This document shows positions 8,082 through 15,708 of a stretch of DNA of 64,000 nucleotides, piece after piece; positions within the stretch are counted from its first letter, which is position 1, and each line of letters starts with the position of its first letter. The DNA is taken from assembly GCF_009362735.1 (NCBI RefSeq), contig NZ_WHNP01000005.1, positions 124,001 to 188,000 of the forward strand. The letters run 5' to 3'. A model generated the notes under the pieces. It searched no databases and was not told the DNA's origin. It saw nothing but the letters and a program-made list of their open reading frames with translations. The DNA comes from Paraburkholderia franconis (GTDB lineage Bacteria; Pseudomonadota; Gammaproteobacteria; Burkholderiales; Burkholderiaceae). The translations under genes and the position numbers were made by a program.

Positions 8082-8468
8082 ATGTCACTGATCACCACGC
8101 TCAAGCACGATCACGAAGAGATCTTCCGTTTGCTCGACGAATGCCGCGCGCTCGGCGTCGTCACCGACGAGGGGCGCCGCAAGCTCAGGCAGGTGCGCGG
8201 CGTTGTCTCCGCGCACCTGAAGCGCGAAGACGACAAGCTGTATCCCGAGATGCGCAAGCACGACGAGACGCGCGCGCTCGGCGAGATGTACTCACAGGAG
8301 ATGCGCGCGATTTCGTCGGAGATTCTCGGCTTTTTCGACAGACTCGAAAGCGGTCGCTCAGGCCTCGAGTTCGCGCGTGAAATCGGCCGCGTGATCGCGC
8401 ATCTGCGTCAACGGATGACGCGCGAAGAAGTGCGTCTGTATCCCGCATTCGAGACGCACTGCGAGTAA
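8082..8468 (+). CDS. hemerythrin HHE-domain protein
   Basis: A 128-residue four-helix hemerythrin-like protein with a di-iron site. Metal ligands are visible as LKHDHEEI near the N-terminus, HLKREDDKLYPEM in the middle, and HLRQRMTREEVRLYPAFETH at the end. Proteins of this type bind O2 or NO or help repair iron-sulfur damage under nitrosative stress. ATG 8082 is used because the homologous segment starts there. It lies 66 bp before nnrS and shares the NorR-type control region, which supports a nitric-oxide role. Confidence 0.85.
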   Translation: MSLITTLKHDHEEIFRLLDECRALGVVTDEGRRKLRQVRGVVSAHLKREDDKLYPEMRKHDETRALGEMYSQEMRAISSEILGFFDRLESGRSGLEFAREIGRVIAHLRQRMTREEVRLYPAFETHCE

Positions 8469-8534
8469 GCCCGTCACGAGCGACGTAGCGGCCGCGCCGC
8501 TTCCCGTTCTTCCGATGCCTGAAACGAGCGAATC

Positions 8535-9764
8535 ATGAAAATCGTCGAACCGCGTTCAACCTTCGTCCCGTTCCCCGAACGCTACCGGCCCGGACGGCGC
8601 TTCGCGCTGTTCAACCTTGGCTTTCGACCGTTCTATCTGGCGGGCGCCGTCTTTGCGGCGCTTGCGCTGACCGTTTGGCTGCTGATGCTCGCGGGCGTGC
8701 CCGTCAACGGCAACTACCTGCTGAGGATCGACCCGATCGGCTGGCACGCGCACGAAATGGTGTATGGCTTCGCCGCGTCGATCGTCGCGGGCTTTCTGCT
8801 GACGGCCGTGCGCGCATGGACTGGCATGCAGACGACGAGCCATCGCGTGCTCGCCGCGCTTGTGCTGTTGTGGCTGTGCGCGCGCGTGTTGGTGTGGAGC
8901 GGGCCCGCCGTGCCCGCCGCGATCGTCGACAGCGCGTTTCTGCCCGCCGTCGCCTGCGTGCTGCTGCGCGTGCTGAGGAAGGCGGGCAGCCGCCGCAACT
9001 ATTTTCTCGTGCCGGTGCTGCTGCTGTTTGGCGCGCTCAACGTCGCGTTTCATGTCCTCGTGCAGACGGGCCGGCCCGATCTCGCGCTGCGTTGCCTGTA
9101 CGCGGCGGCGGGCATCGTCGTACTGCTGGTCAGCGTGATCGGCGCGCGCGTGATTCCGATGTTCACGTCGAACGCGATTCCTGGTTTCGTCACGCGCCGC
9201 TGGAAGCCGGTCGAAACGATCGCTGCGCCGCTGACGCTCGGCGCGCTGTTCGCCGACGCAGCCGCCGTGCATCCCGTCGCGCATCCCGTCATTGTCGCGG
9301 CGCTGGCGTTCGCGGCCTGCGCGGTCCACTGCGCGCGCCTGATCGGCTGGCGCTCGTACAAGGTGCGCGGTCCCGCGATTCTGCTGATCCTGCACGTCGC
9401 CTATGCGTGGATGCCCGTCGGCTTTGCGCTGCTCGGCGCGAGCGCGCTCGGGTTCGTGCCGCATTCCGTCGCGTTGCATGCGTTCACGGCGGGCGTGATC
9501 GGCGGCGCGATCATCGCGATGATCACGCGCACGGCGCGCGGACACACGGGCAGGCCGCTCGTCGCCGATACGCGCGACGTCGCGAGCTATGCGCTCGTCA
9601 CACTGGGCTCGGCGTTGCGCATCGTCGGTCCGTTCGTCGCGCCTGACCTTTATCACGTGTGGATCTGGAGCGCGGGCCTGTGCTGGATCGCCGCGTTCGT
9701 CATCTACGCGCACGCGTATGCGCTGCCGCTGATGCGTCCGCGCGAGGACGGCAAGCCGGGCTAG
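8535..9764 (+). CDS. nnrS: NnrS family membrane protein
   Basis: A 409-residue haem- and copper-containing membrane protein of the NnrS family, with about 12 predicted TM helices. Family motifs are present: LFNLGFRPFYLAGAVFAAL at the N-terminus, GWHAHEMVYGFAASIVAGFL with the conserved His pair, and the C-terminal GVIGGAIIAMITRTARGHTGR. NnrS proteins counter metabolic poisoning by nitric oxide. It is probably co-transcribed with the hemerythrin gene just upstream. Confidence 0.9.
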   Translation: MKIVEPRSTFVPFPERYRPGRRFALFNLGFRPFYLAGAVFAALALTVWLLMLAGVPVNGNYLLRIDPIGWHAHEMVYGFAASIVAGFLLTAVRAWTGMQTTSHRVLAALVLLWLCARVLVWSGPAVPAAIVDSAFLPAVACVLLRVLRKAGSRRNYFLVPVLLLFGALNVAFHVLVQTGRPDLALRCLYAAAGIVVLLVSVIGARVIPMFTSNAIPGFVTRRWKPVETIAAPLTLGALFADAAAVHPVAHPVIVAALAFAACAVHCARLIGWRSYKVRGPAILLILHVAYAWMPVGFALLGASALGFVPHSVALHAFTAGVIGGAIIAMITRTARGHTGRPLVADTRDVASYALVTLGSALRIVGPFVAPDLYHVWIWSAGLCWIAAFVIYAHAYALPLMRPREDGKPG

Positions 9765-9791
9765 GGCGCTTTCGATCCCGTCGATAGCGCC
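9765..9791. terminator. hairpin between convergent nnrS and MCP genes
   Basis: GGCGCTTTCGA (9765-9775) pairs with TCGATAGCGCC (9781-9791) with one mismatch and a 5-base loop. It lies in the 34-bp gap between convergent genes, where a shared terminator is expected. No T-tract. Confidence 0.4.
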
Positions 9792-9798
9792 GGCGCCG

Positions 9799-11472
9799 TT
9801 ACCCTTCGATCTTGAAGCGCGAAACGCCCGTGCGCAGTTGATTGGCGACGAGCGTCAGATCGTCGATTGCCTGCGACGACTGGCGCAGCGACTCCGCCGT
9901 CAGTTGCGCGGTCTCGGACAGTTGCGACAGCGCGTGCGTCATCTGCGCGGCGCTCGCGGCCTGGGTCCGCATGCCTTCGTTGACGAGCGGGAAGCGCGGC
10001 GCGAGCGTCTGCGCGTCGCGAATGATCTGCGATAGTTGTCCGCTCATCTGATGCACGTCGCGCATCCCGCGCCGCGCTTCTTCGGAGAACGCGTCCATGC
10101 CCGTCACGCACGCCGCTGCAGCCGACTGAATCTCCTTCACAGCCTGTTCGATGTCATGAGCGGCGACGGCCGCCTGATCCGCGAGACGCCGTGTTTCCGT
10201 GGCGACGACGGCAAAGCCCCGCCCGTGTTCGCCGGCCTTTTCCGCCTCGGTCGCCGCGTTCAATGACAGCAGGTTGGCCTGATCCGCGACCTTCGCGATC
10301 GTCGCGACCACCTGATTGATGTTCACGGCGTTTTCACTGAGGATCGCGAGCTTCGCGTTCAGCGAGTCCGCCGCTTCGATTACGCTGCGCATCGTCTCTT
10401 CGATGTGCGCGAGGCCGGCCTGACTCGTGTCCGCGCGCACCGCCGACTGCTCCGCGATCAGCGACAACCCGTTCATCGCGTGCAGCAGATCGCGCGAGGT
10501 CGCGGCGATTTCGCGCGAGGCCGCGCCGATGCCGGCCGTGGTCACGGCCGTTTCGCTAGCCGTCGCGTGCTGCTCCTTCGACGTCGCCGCGATCTCGGCG
10601 ACGGAAGTCGTCACTTGCAGCGACGACTTCTGCGTCTGCGCGACGAGGCTGTTGAGCTCGTCGGCCATCCGGTTGAAGCCGTCTTCGAGCGCGCCGAATT
10701 CGTCGCGGCGTCCGAGCCTCAGCCGCTGCGTGAGATTGCCTGAGCGCATCACGTTGTGCACTTCGACGACACTCGACATCGGTACCGTGATCGCCCGGTA
10801 CAGCGAATAGCCCGTCACGAGCGCGACGAGCAACGTCACGCCGAGCGCCGTCGCGAGCGTGATCTCCATGCTCGTCACTGAATCGCGGATCGATTTCGCG
10901 GAATCGTCGGCCTGTCCGCGGTTCTCGGTGACGAGCTCGTTCGCCGTGCGCTGCACGTTCTCCCACGCGGGCGCGAGCTTGATGAACGCCGCCTGCGCAT
11001 CGGGCTTCGACGTCGCGGCAAGAAGCATCGCTTCGTGCTGTTGCGGAAGGTACTCGTCCCAGGCGGCCTTGAAGTCGCGAAAGTGCGCGCGGTCCTGGTC
11101 GCGAAAGAGCGTCGCCTGATATTCGGCCGACACCTGATCGAACTGGCGCATGATCTGCGGCAGGTGGTCGAGATCGCGCTTCGTCGCGTCATCGTCGTCG
11201 ACGAAGAGCGCGCGTTCGAGCGTCGAATAGCCACTGTTTGCCGTCGCGCGCAGCGTGGTCGCGAGATAGAGGCCGGGCACGGAGTCGCGGCCCATGCTGA
11301 GCGCCTCGTCGTCCATCACGCGCAGCCACGTGTACGAGATGGCGGCCATCGCGAGCATCAGCACGAACAGCACGCCGAAGCTCAGCACGATCCGGCTGCC
11401 GAGCGTCAGGCGGGCGCCGCGCTTCGGGTCGGGCAGATCGGTGTCGCTTGTGCGGGACGTCGCAGTGGCCAT
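9799..11472 (-). CDS. methyl-accepting chemotaxis protein
   Basis: A 557-residue transmembrane chemoreceptor. TM1 lies near residues 25-48 and is followed by a periplasmic helical-bundle sensor domain of about 160 residues. TM2 (LATALGVTLLVALVTGYSLY) leads into a HAMP domain and the cytoplasmic signalling hairpin. The hairpin tip is well conserved (ANLLSLNAATEAEKAGEHGRG, then FAVVATETRRLAD) and contacts CheA/CheW. No C-terminal CheR-tethering pentapeptide is seen. ATG 11472 is preferred; a GTG start at 11538 would add 22 residues. The ligand is unknown. Confidence 0.9.
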   Translation of the reverse strand: MATATSRTSDTDLPDPKRGARLTLGSRIVLSFGVLFVLMLAMAAISYTWLRVMDDEALSMGRDSVPGLYLATTLRATANSGYSTLERALFVDDDDATKRDLDHLPQIMRQFDQVSAEYQATLFRDQDRAHFRDFKAAWDEYLPQQHEAMLLAATSKPDAQAAFIKLAPAWENVQRTANELVTENRGQADDSAKSIRDSVTSMEITLATALGVTLLVALVTGYSLYRAITVPMSSVVEVHNVMRSGNLTQRLRLGRRDEFGALEDGFNRMADELNSLVAQTQKSSLQVTTSVAEIAATSKEQHATASETAVTTAGIGAASREIAATSRDLLHAMNGLSLIAEQSAVRADTSQAGLAHIEETMRSVIEAADSLNAKLAILSENAVNINQVVATIAKVADQANLLSLNAATEAEKAGEHGRGFAVVATETRRLADQAAVAAHDIEQAVKEIQSAAAACVTGMDAFSEEARRGMRDVHQMSGQLSQIIRDAQTLAPRFPLVNEGMRTQAASAAQMTHALSQLSETAQLTAESLRQSSQAIDDLTLVANQLRTGVSRFKIEG

Positions 11473-11695
11473 TGCGGGTGACTTTTCCGGTGAAATTGTG
11501 AGGCGGGGCGCGGGTTGTCGAATGTCCTGACGGTCCACGCCGGCGCTATGGGGAAACTACACGATCAGATGGCCGTTCATTATCGCAAAAGGCGCCGGAA
11601 ATCAGCGTCAACTCGGGACTTTGCAACGTATGCGCCGGGTGGTTCCATGCGCAACGCGTTCGATCGCACGGCCGGATCGCGCCGCTACAACCGCG

Positions 11696-12610
11696 CTACA
11701 ACGCGTCCCAGCGCCATGCCTGCACCAAACGCTCACGCAGATAATCGACGAACACGCGCACGCGCGGCGCGAGATGCTGGCTATGCGGATAAATCGCATG
11801 CAACGGCGCCGTCGACATCGAATGATGCGGCAGCACGCGACGCAGCCGGCCGCTGAGTATGTCGTCGCCGACATCCCAGATCGACTTTACGGCGATGCCC
11901 GCATCGGCGAGCGCGAGCAGATGCGCGGCTTCACCGTCGTTCGTGACGATCGCGCCGTCGACGCGCACCGCGATGCTTTCGTCGCCTTCGAAGCGCCATT
12001 CCGCGCGCCGCTGGTCGCCGATCAGAATGCAGCGGTGCGAGGCAAGATCGTGCGGATGCCGCGGCACGCCGTGCTGCTGCAGATAAGCCGGCGACGCGCA
12101 CAGCACGCGAAAATTCGGCGCAAGCGTCCGGGCGATCAGCGATGAATCCGCGAGGCTGCCGAAGCGGATCGCGAGATCGAACCCGCTTTCGACGAGATCG
12201 ACGACGGCATCCGTCAATTCCAGTTGCACGTCGAGCTGCGGATGCAGCCGCTGAAAACCGGCGACCAGCGGCGCGATTTTCTGGCGCCCGAGCTGGCCTG
12301 GTGCCGTCACGCGCAGCAGTCCGCTGACTTCATGGCGGCGTTGCGACAGCAACTCTTCCGCCTGCTCGATTTCGTCGATGATTCGCACGACGCGCGCATG
12401 AAACAGCGCGCCTTCTTCCGTCAGCGTCTGACGGCGCGTGGTGCGCTGGATCAGCCGCACGCCGACGCTTCTCTCCAGCTGCGCGAGCCGCTTGCTGACC
12501 ACCGACAGCGGCAGGTCCATTTCCCGCGCGGCTGCCGACAGACTGCCCGCCGACACGACACGGGAGAACGCGATCAGCGCGGGCAGGCTGTCGATCCGGG
12601 TAGGGTTCAT
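11696..12610 (-). CDS. LysR-family transcriptional regulator
   Basis: A 304-residue LysR regulator. The N-terminal winged helix-turn-helix (LPALIAFSRVVSAGSLSAAA and the following recognition helix) is followed by the usual linker helix and a C-terminal effector-binding domain. The ATG at 12610 follows a GAGAAG-like ribosome-binding site; a TTG at 12619 is an alternative. It is divergent from the SDR gene at 12784, with a 173-bp shared promoter region, so it most likely controls that gene. Confidence 0.88.
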   Translation of the reverse strand: MNPTRIDSLPALIAFSRVVSAGSLSAAAREMDLPLSVVSKRLAQLERSVGVRLIQRTTRRQTLTEEGALFHARVVRIIDEIEQAEELLSQRRHEVSGLLRVTAPGQLGRQKIAPLVAGFQRLHPQLDVQLELTDAVVDLVESGFDLAIRFGSLADSSLIARTLAPNFRVLCASPAYLQQHGVPRHPHDLASHRCILIGDQRRAEWRFEGDESIAVRVDGAIVTNDGEAAHLLALADAGIAVKSIWDVGDDILSGRLRRVLPHHSMSTAPLHAIYPHSQHLAPRVRVFVDYLRERLVQAWRWDAL

Positions 12611-12783
12611 TCTTCTCAAAAAAGAAAGGATTCGTCAATCCGGAAGCGGTATTTCTTCCGTGGCGCGAAGACTAGCATAGGTGAGTTCGGGCGACAGCCT
12701 GGCGTCGTCGCGATGCGGCGCGCATTTGATCAACCTGTTTCCTCGACCTCATTCATTGACCCTCTACGACAGGAGATCCCTCC

Positions 12784-13497
12784 ATGAACTCGCCTCAATC
12801 CATACGTGTGCTGATCGTCGGCGGCAGCTCGGGCATCGGCGCGGCGGCAGCCAAGGCTTTCGCGGCGCTCGGTGCGCAGGTGACGATCGCGTCGCGCAAC
12901 GCGCAAAAGCTGGCAGACGCCGCCGCCGACATCGGACACGGCGTGCAGACGGCCACGCTCGACACCACGGACGCGGCCGCCGTCGACGCGTTCTTCGCCC
13001 CGCAACCGCCGTTCGATCATGTCGTGATCTCGGCCGCGCAGACGCCATCGGGCCCCGTGCGCGAGTTGCCGCTCGACGACGCCTACAGGGCAATGGACAG
13101 CAAGTTCTGGGGCGCCTACCGCGTCGCGCGCGCCGCGAAGATCGCGCAAGGCGGATCGCTGACATTCATATCGGGCTTTCTTGCCGTGCGTCCGAGCAAG
13201 ACGTCGGTGCTGCAAGGCGCGATCAACGCCGCACTCGAAGCGCTCGCGCGCGGCCTTGCGCTCGAGCTGTCGCCCGTGCGGGTGAATACGGTGTCGCCGG
13301 GACTGATCGCGACGCCTTTATGGTCGAAGCTCGCCGACGACGCGCGCGACGCGATGTTCGAAGGCGCCGCGAACCGTCTGCCGGCGAAGCGCGTCGGTCA
13401 ACCGGAAGACGTCGCGAACGCGATCGTCTATCTCGCGACGACGCCTTACGCGACGGGCTCGACGGTGCTCGTCGACGGAGGCGGCGCGATTGCGTGA
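12784..13497 (+). CDS. SDR-family protein with altered catalytic residues
   Basis: A 237-residue short-chain dehydrogenase/reductase fold. The NAD(P)-binding Gly motif GGSSGIG (residues 13-19), the SAAQ strand (a variant of NNAG) and the C-terminal TGSTVLVDGGGAIA are all present. The catalytic Ser is probably S130, but the YxxxK pair is replaced: the expected positions read Q144-GAI-N148. It may be inactive, use different chemistry, or serve as a sensor. AGGAGA lies just upstream of the ATG. It is divergent from the LysR gene. Confidence 0.8.
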   Translation: MNSPQSIRVLIVGGSSGIGAAAAKAFAALGAQVTIASRNAQKLADAAADIGHGVQTATLDTTDAAAVDAFFAPQPPFDHVVISAAQTPSGPVRELPLDDAYRAMDSKFWGAYRVARAAKIAQGGSLTFISGFLAVRPSKTSVLQGAINAALEALARGLALELSPVRVNTVSPGLIATPLWSKLADDARDAMFEGAANRLPAKRVGQPEDVANAIVYLATTPYATGSTVLVDGGGAIA

Positions 13498-13530
13498 GCG
13501 CGCGCGACGCTTATCGCGCGGAGGCGGGCG

Positions 13531-13917
13531 CTATGCGAGCTTTGCGCCCCGGTCGGCAAGCAGTTGGCGCAGTACGCTGCGGTGGCAGCGGTTCTCGTCC
13601 TCGCAGTAGCAGCCGACCGAAAAATTCGCCGTCCCGGACAACGCGGCGAGCGTGTCGAGCACCTTCGACGCATCGCCGTTGTTCATCTCCGCGCGGAACT
13701 TGCGCACGAACGCGTGCCACTCGGCGTCGGTCTTCGCAGCGAGCGCCTGAGTGACGAGTTCGGGTGTCGGCGACAGGATCGGCAGCCAGACGTCGTAGTA
13801 GTTGCGGCTGCCGAACTCGGCCTTCGGCACGCCGCGCGGCGGCCGCCGCACCGTGCCGATGCGCACGCCTTCTTCGGGCGCACGATCCGATCCGAGCTGA
13901 ACGATACGAATGGACAT
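13531..13917 (-). CDS. DUF488 family protein
   Basis: A 128-residue DUF488 protein with the family features: N-terminal IVQLGSDR, the RRPPRGVP segment, the central YYDVWLPILSP strand, and the C-terminal CYCEDENRCHRSVLRQLL with paired cysteines and a His that look like a metal or redox site. Biochemical function is unknown. Single gene on the minus strand, convergent with the SDR gene. Confidence 0.75.
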   Translation of the reverse strand: MSIRIVQLGSDRAPEEGVRIGTVRRPPRGVPKAEFGSRNYYDVWLPILSPTPELVTQALAAKTDAEWHAFVRKFRAEMNNGDASKVLDTLAALSGTANFSVGCYCEDENRCHRSVLRQLLADRGAKLA

Positions 13918-14060
13918 GGGGTGAGGTCTCTTGAGTGGGTTGTGGTTTTAGGTTGTCTCGCGGCGGTTCGTATTTGGTTTCATGCTGGGTGGCCTGAGCG
14001 CTGCCGCTGGCGCAGACGGCTTGCGCGCCTGCGCCGGGCGCGCGGTCAGCCGAGCTTGCC

Positions 14061-14369
14061 TCAGCCGAGCGTGTTCTTCATGCCGAGCACGTCGATGCGG
14101 CCGATTTGCGGCGGCCCCGTGAACAGATCGTTGGCGACGCCCATTAGCGCTTTCGCGATCGGGCCGTCGAGATGCGCCTGGCGGCCGGCCTCGTCGGGGA
14201 ACGCATCGAATACGCCGTAAGTGTGCTCCGCGATCTTCAGCGCGAACCAGATCGGCGTCGTGGTTTCCTGGTTCGCCAGTTCGAGCCCTTTCTGCAGGAA
14301 CGCTTCGACTTCCGCTTCTTTGCCGGGCTTCGCTTCGAAACGTGCGAACAATGCGTACTTGATGGTCAT
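14061..14369 (-). CDS. antibiotic biosynthesis monooxygenase (ABM)-fold protein
   Basis: A 102-residue ferredoxin-like dimeric barrel of the ABM/YgiN quinol monooxygenase group, with the pattern YALFARFEAKPGKEAEVEAFL, a middle segment PIWFALKIAEHTYGVFDAFPDE, and a C-terminal IGRIDVLGMKNTL. Members act as cofactor-free monooxygenases on quinol-like substrates, but many are uncharacterised. AGGAGA precedes the start. Isolated gene at the left edge of the T3SS island. Confidence 0.75.
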   Translation of the reverse strand: MTIKYALFARFEAKPGKEAEVEAFLQKGLELANQETTTPIWFALKIAEHTYGVFDAFPDEAGRQAHLDGPIAKALMGVANDLFTGPPQIGRIDVLGMKNTLG

Positions 14370-14702
14370 CTGACTCTCCTGTGATGGTGAACACTACTGC
14401 GCCGAAAATCTTGACCAATTCGATCATTGCGGTCCACGGCGACGAGCCCGGAATTATCGTCTTTCGATCCGTCGACAGTCTTCCAGGCGGCCTCGCCGTC
14501 GACATCGCCTCGCTACAGCCTTGTCTTCTCGACATATGTGCCTGTAAATGCCCAAGTCAGTCTATCCCTTTCGGCGCGAGGTGGGGCGAGGTCGTCCCCT
14601 CGGAACTGCCTGTCTCTGGCGGCCGCCGCAAGTCCAGATACCGGGTATTCCCCCAATCGATATCTTCGCTGCGGCGGCCGTCACAATGGCAAGGGATGCG
14701 CG
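14370..14702. other. 333-bp gap with no recognised gene
   Basis: Marks the left border of the T3SS island. Short open frames exist on both strands but lack ribosome-binding sites and resemble no family. No attachment site, tRNA or insertion sequence end was seen. Confidence 0.4.
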
Positions 14703-15005
14703 TTAGCCCATCATGCCGCCTGCACCTGCGCCTCCACCTCCACCCATTCCCATGGCCTGGCTCGCGAGGCTCATCAGATCTTTGAGCAGGTTCATCAGGT
14801 CACCGAGCAGATTGCCGCCGCCGCCACCGCCACCGCCACCTGCCGATTGCGCGCCGTCGCCAGAATCCGGCGAATACATCTGCGGTGATTGATTGGACGC
14901 TTGAGAAGAATTGCCTGCAAACCCATCAGCCGACGGGGCAGAATGATTGTGGCCGCCAATGACGGAGGTTTGCGTGGCAGTTGAGTTCGAAATGCTGACT
15001 GACAT
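14703..15005 (-). CDS. small glycine-rich harpin-like protein
   Basis: A 100-residue protein with a Ser/Thr/Asn/Gln-rich N-terminus, a run of nine glycines, an amphipathic Leu-rich helix (LLGDLMNLLKDLMSLASQAM) and a Gly/Met-rich tail. Low complexity, no real structural Cys and this layout resemble small harpins of the Hpa1 type, which are T3SS-secreted helper proteins acting outside the bacterium. ATG 15005 with AAGGAAAC upstream is preferred over a longer start at 15059. It lies at the edge of the T3SS operon on the opposite strand. The harpin call rests on composition and position only. Confidence 0.5.
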   Translation of the reverse strand: MSVSISNSTATQTSVIGGHNHSAPSADGFAGNSSQASNQSPQMYSPDSGDGAQSAGGGGGGGGGNLLGDLMNLLKDLMSLASQAMGMGGGGGAGAGGMMG

Positions 15006-15145
15006 TTTTGTTTCCTTGAGGTAAGCCCATTCAGGAAGGGCGAGTGTTGCGATGGACACATGCAGTGTCCGCTATGCTGGAGAGCAGCGACAATTATTTA
15101 CATGGAACCTCCCGAAGAGTGAATGCGTGTGTTGAGCGCCAGGCG

Positions 15146-15475
15146 CTATCGAACGTTCCGCGTTTTAGGCGACGCAGGTGATGGGTCGAAATCCATCAGA
15201 TGAGCTGAACCTACGCGCTTGATCAACTGCACGACGCAGATCACACGTACGTAGCCGGTAAAGTTCCACACGTACTCGTGTGAAAGATCCATTTCCATCG
15301 CCCATCGTGATATCAACTTGCCGACACTCAGCGATTCTTCACGGGCAAGTTCCTCAATGATCGACCAGTAGATTTCTTCCAGCCTGAGACACGTCGCGAG
15401 ACCGTTAACGCGAACTGACCTCTGTCTTGGTTTCAGCAGATCAGCGTTGAAGCTGCAATACGTTGTGCTTGCCAT
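15146..15475 (-). CDS. ribbon-helix-helix domain protein
   Basis: A 109-residue protein. Residues 14-60 fit the RHH_4 type of DNA-binding fold: a basic beta strand (RQRSVRVNGLATCLRL) followed by two helices (EEIYWSIIEELAREESLSVG, then KLISRW). Such proteins bind DNA as dimers. Divergent from sctC across an AT-rich 233-bp region, it is a candidate local regulator of the T3SS operon. No AraC, sigma-54 activator or HrpL-type regulator is seen nearby. Confidence 0.6.
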   Translation of the reverse strand: MASTTYCSFNADLLKPRQRSVRVNGLATCLRLEEIYWSIIEELAREESLSVGKLISRWAMEMDLSHEYVWNFTGYVRVICVVQLIKRVGSAHLMDFDPSPASPKTRNVR

Positions 15476-15708
15476 TTGATTCTCACAATTTCTTTGACAT
15501 CCCTACGGGAATTTCTTTTTTCGTGAAACTTCAAGGTATTCCATATAGTTAGGAATATTGAATTTTGTTTTAGCCTCCATACAGAGATCATGCTTGCAAT
15601 GCTCGCTGACTCACGCCTGTCGCGGTGGTATATCCGTATGACCTGACAAGCGCAGGCGAAGATAAATTCTCGTCAAGTCGCATTCGACAGGTCTACGAGG
15701 AAAATCAT
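15476..15708. promoter_or_regulatory. AT-rich divergent control region of the T3SS operon
   Basis: This stretch is clearly richer in A and T than its surroundings, with several T-runs and ATATAG/AATATT elements. It separates the ribbon-helix-helix gene from sctC and must hold their promoters. No clean sigma-70, HrpL-box or TTCG-N16-TTCG element could be fixed. Confidence 0.45.

Noticed and set aside
8675..9646. 323-residue frame within nnrS
   Set aside because: Arg/Ala-rich overlapping frame without a start signal; nnrS has family motifs throughout.
14381..14785. 134-residue plus-strand open frame
   Set aside because: No ribosome-binding site, odd His/Leu/Pro composition, and it overlaps the harpin-like gene.
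15476..15708. hrpII/PIP-type box (TTCG-N16-TTCG) before sctC
   Set aside because: Only a TTCG-N15-TTCC near 15520 was found; the spacing and second half do not fit well enough to call.
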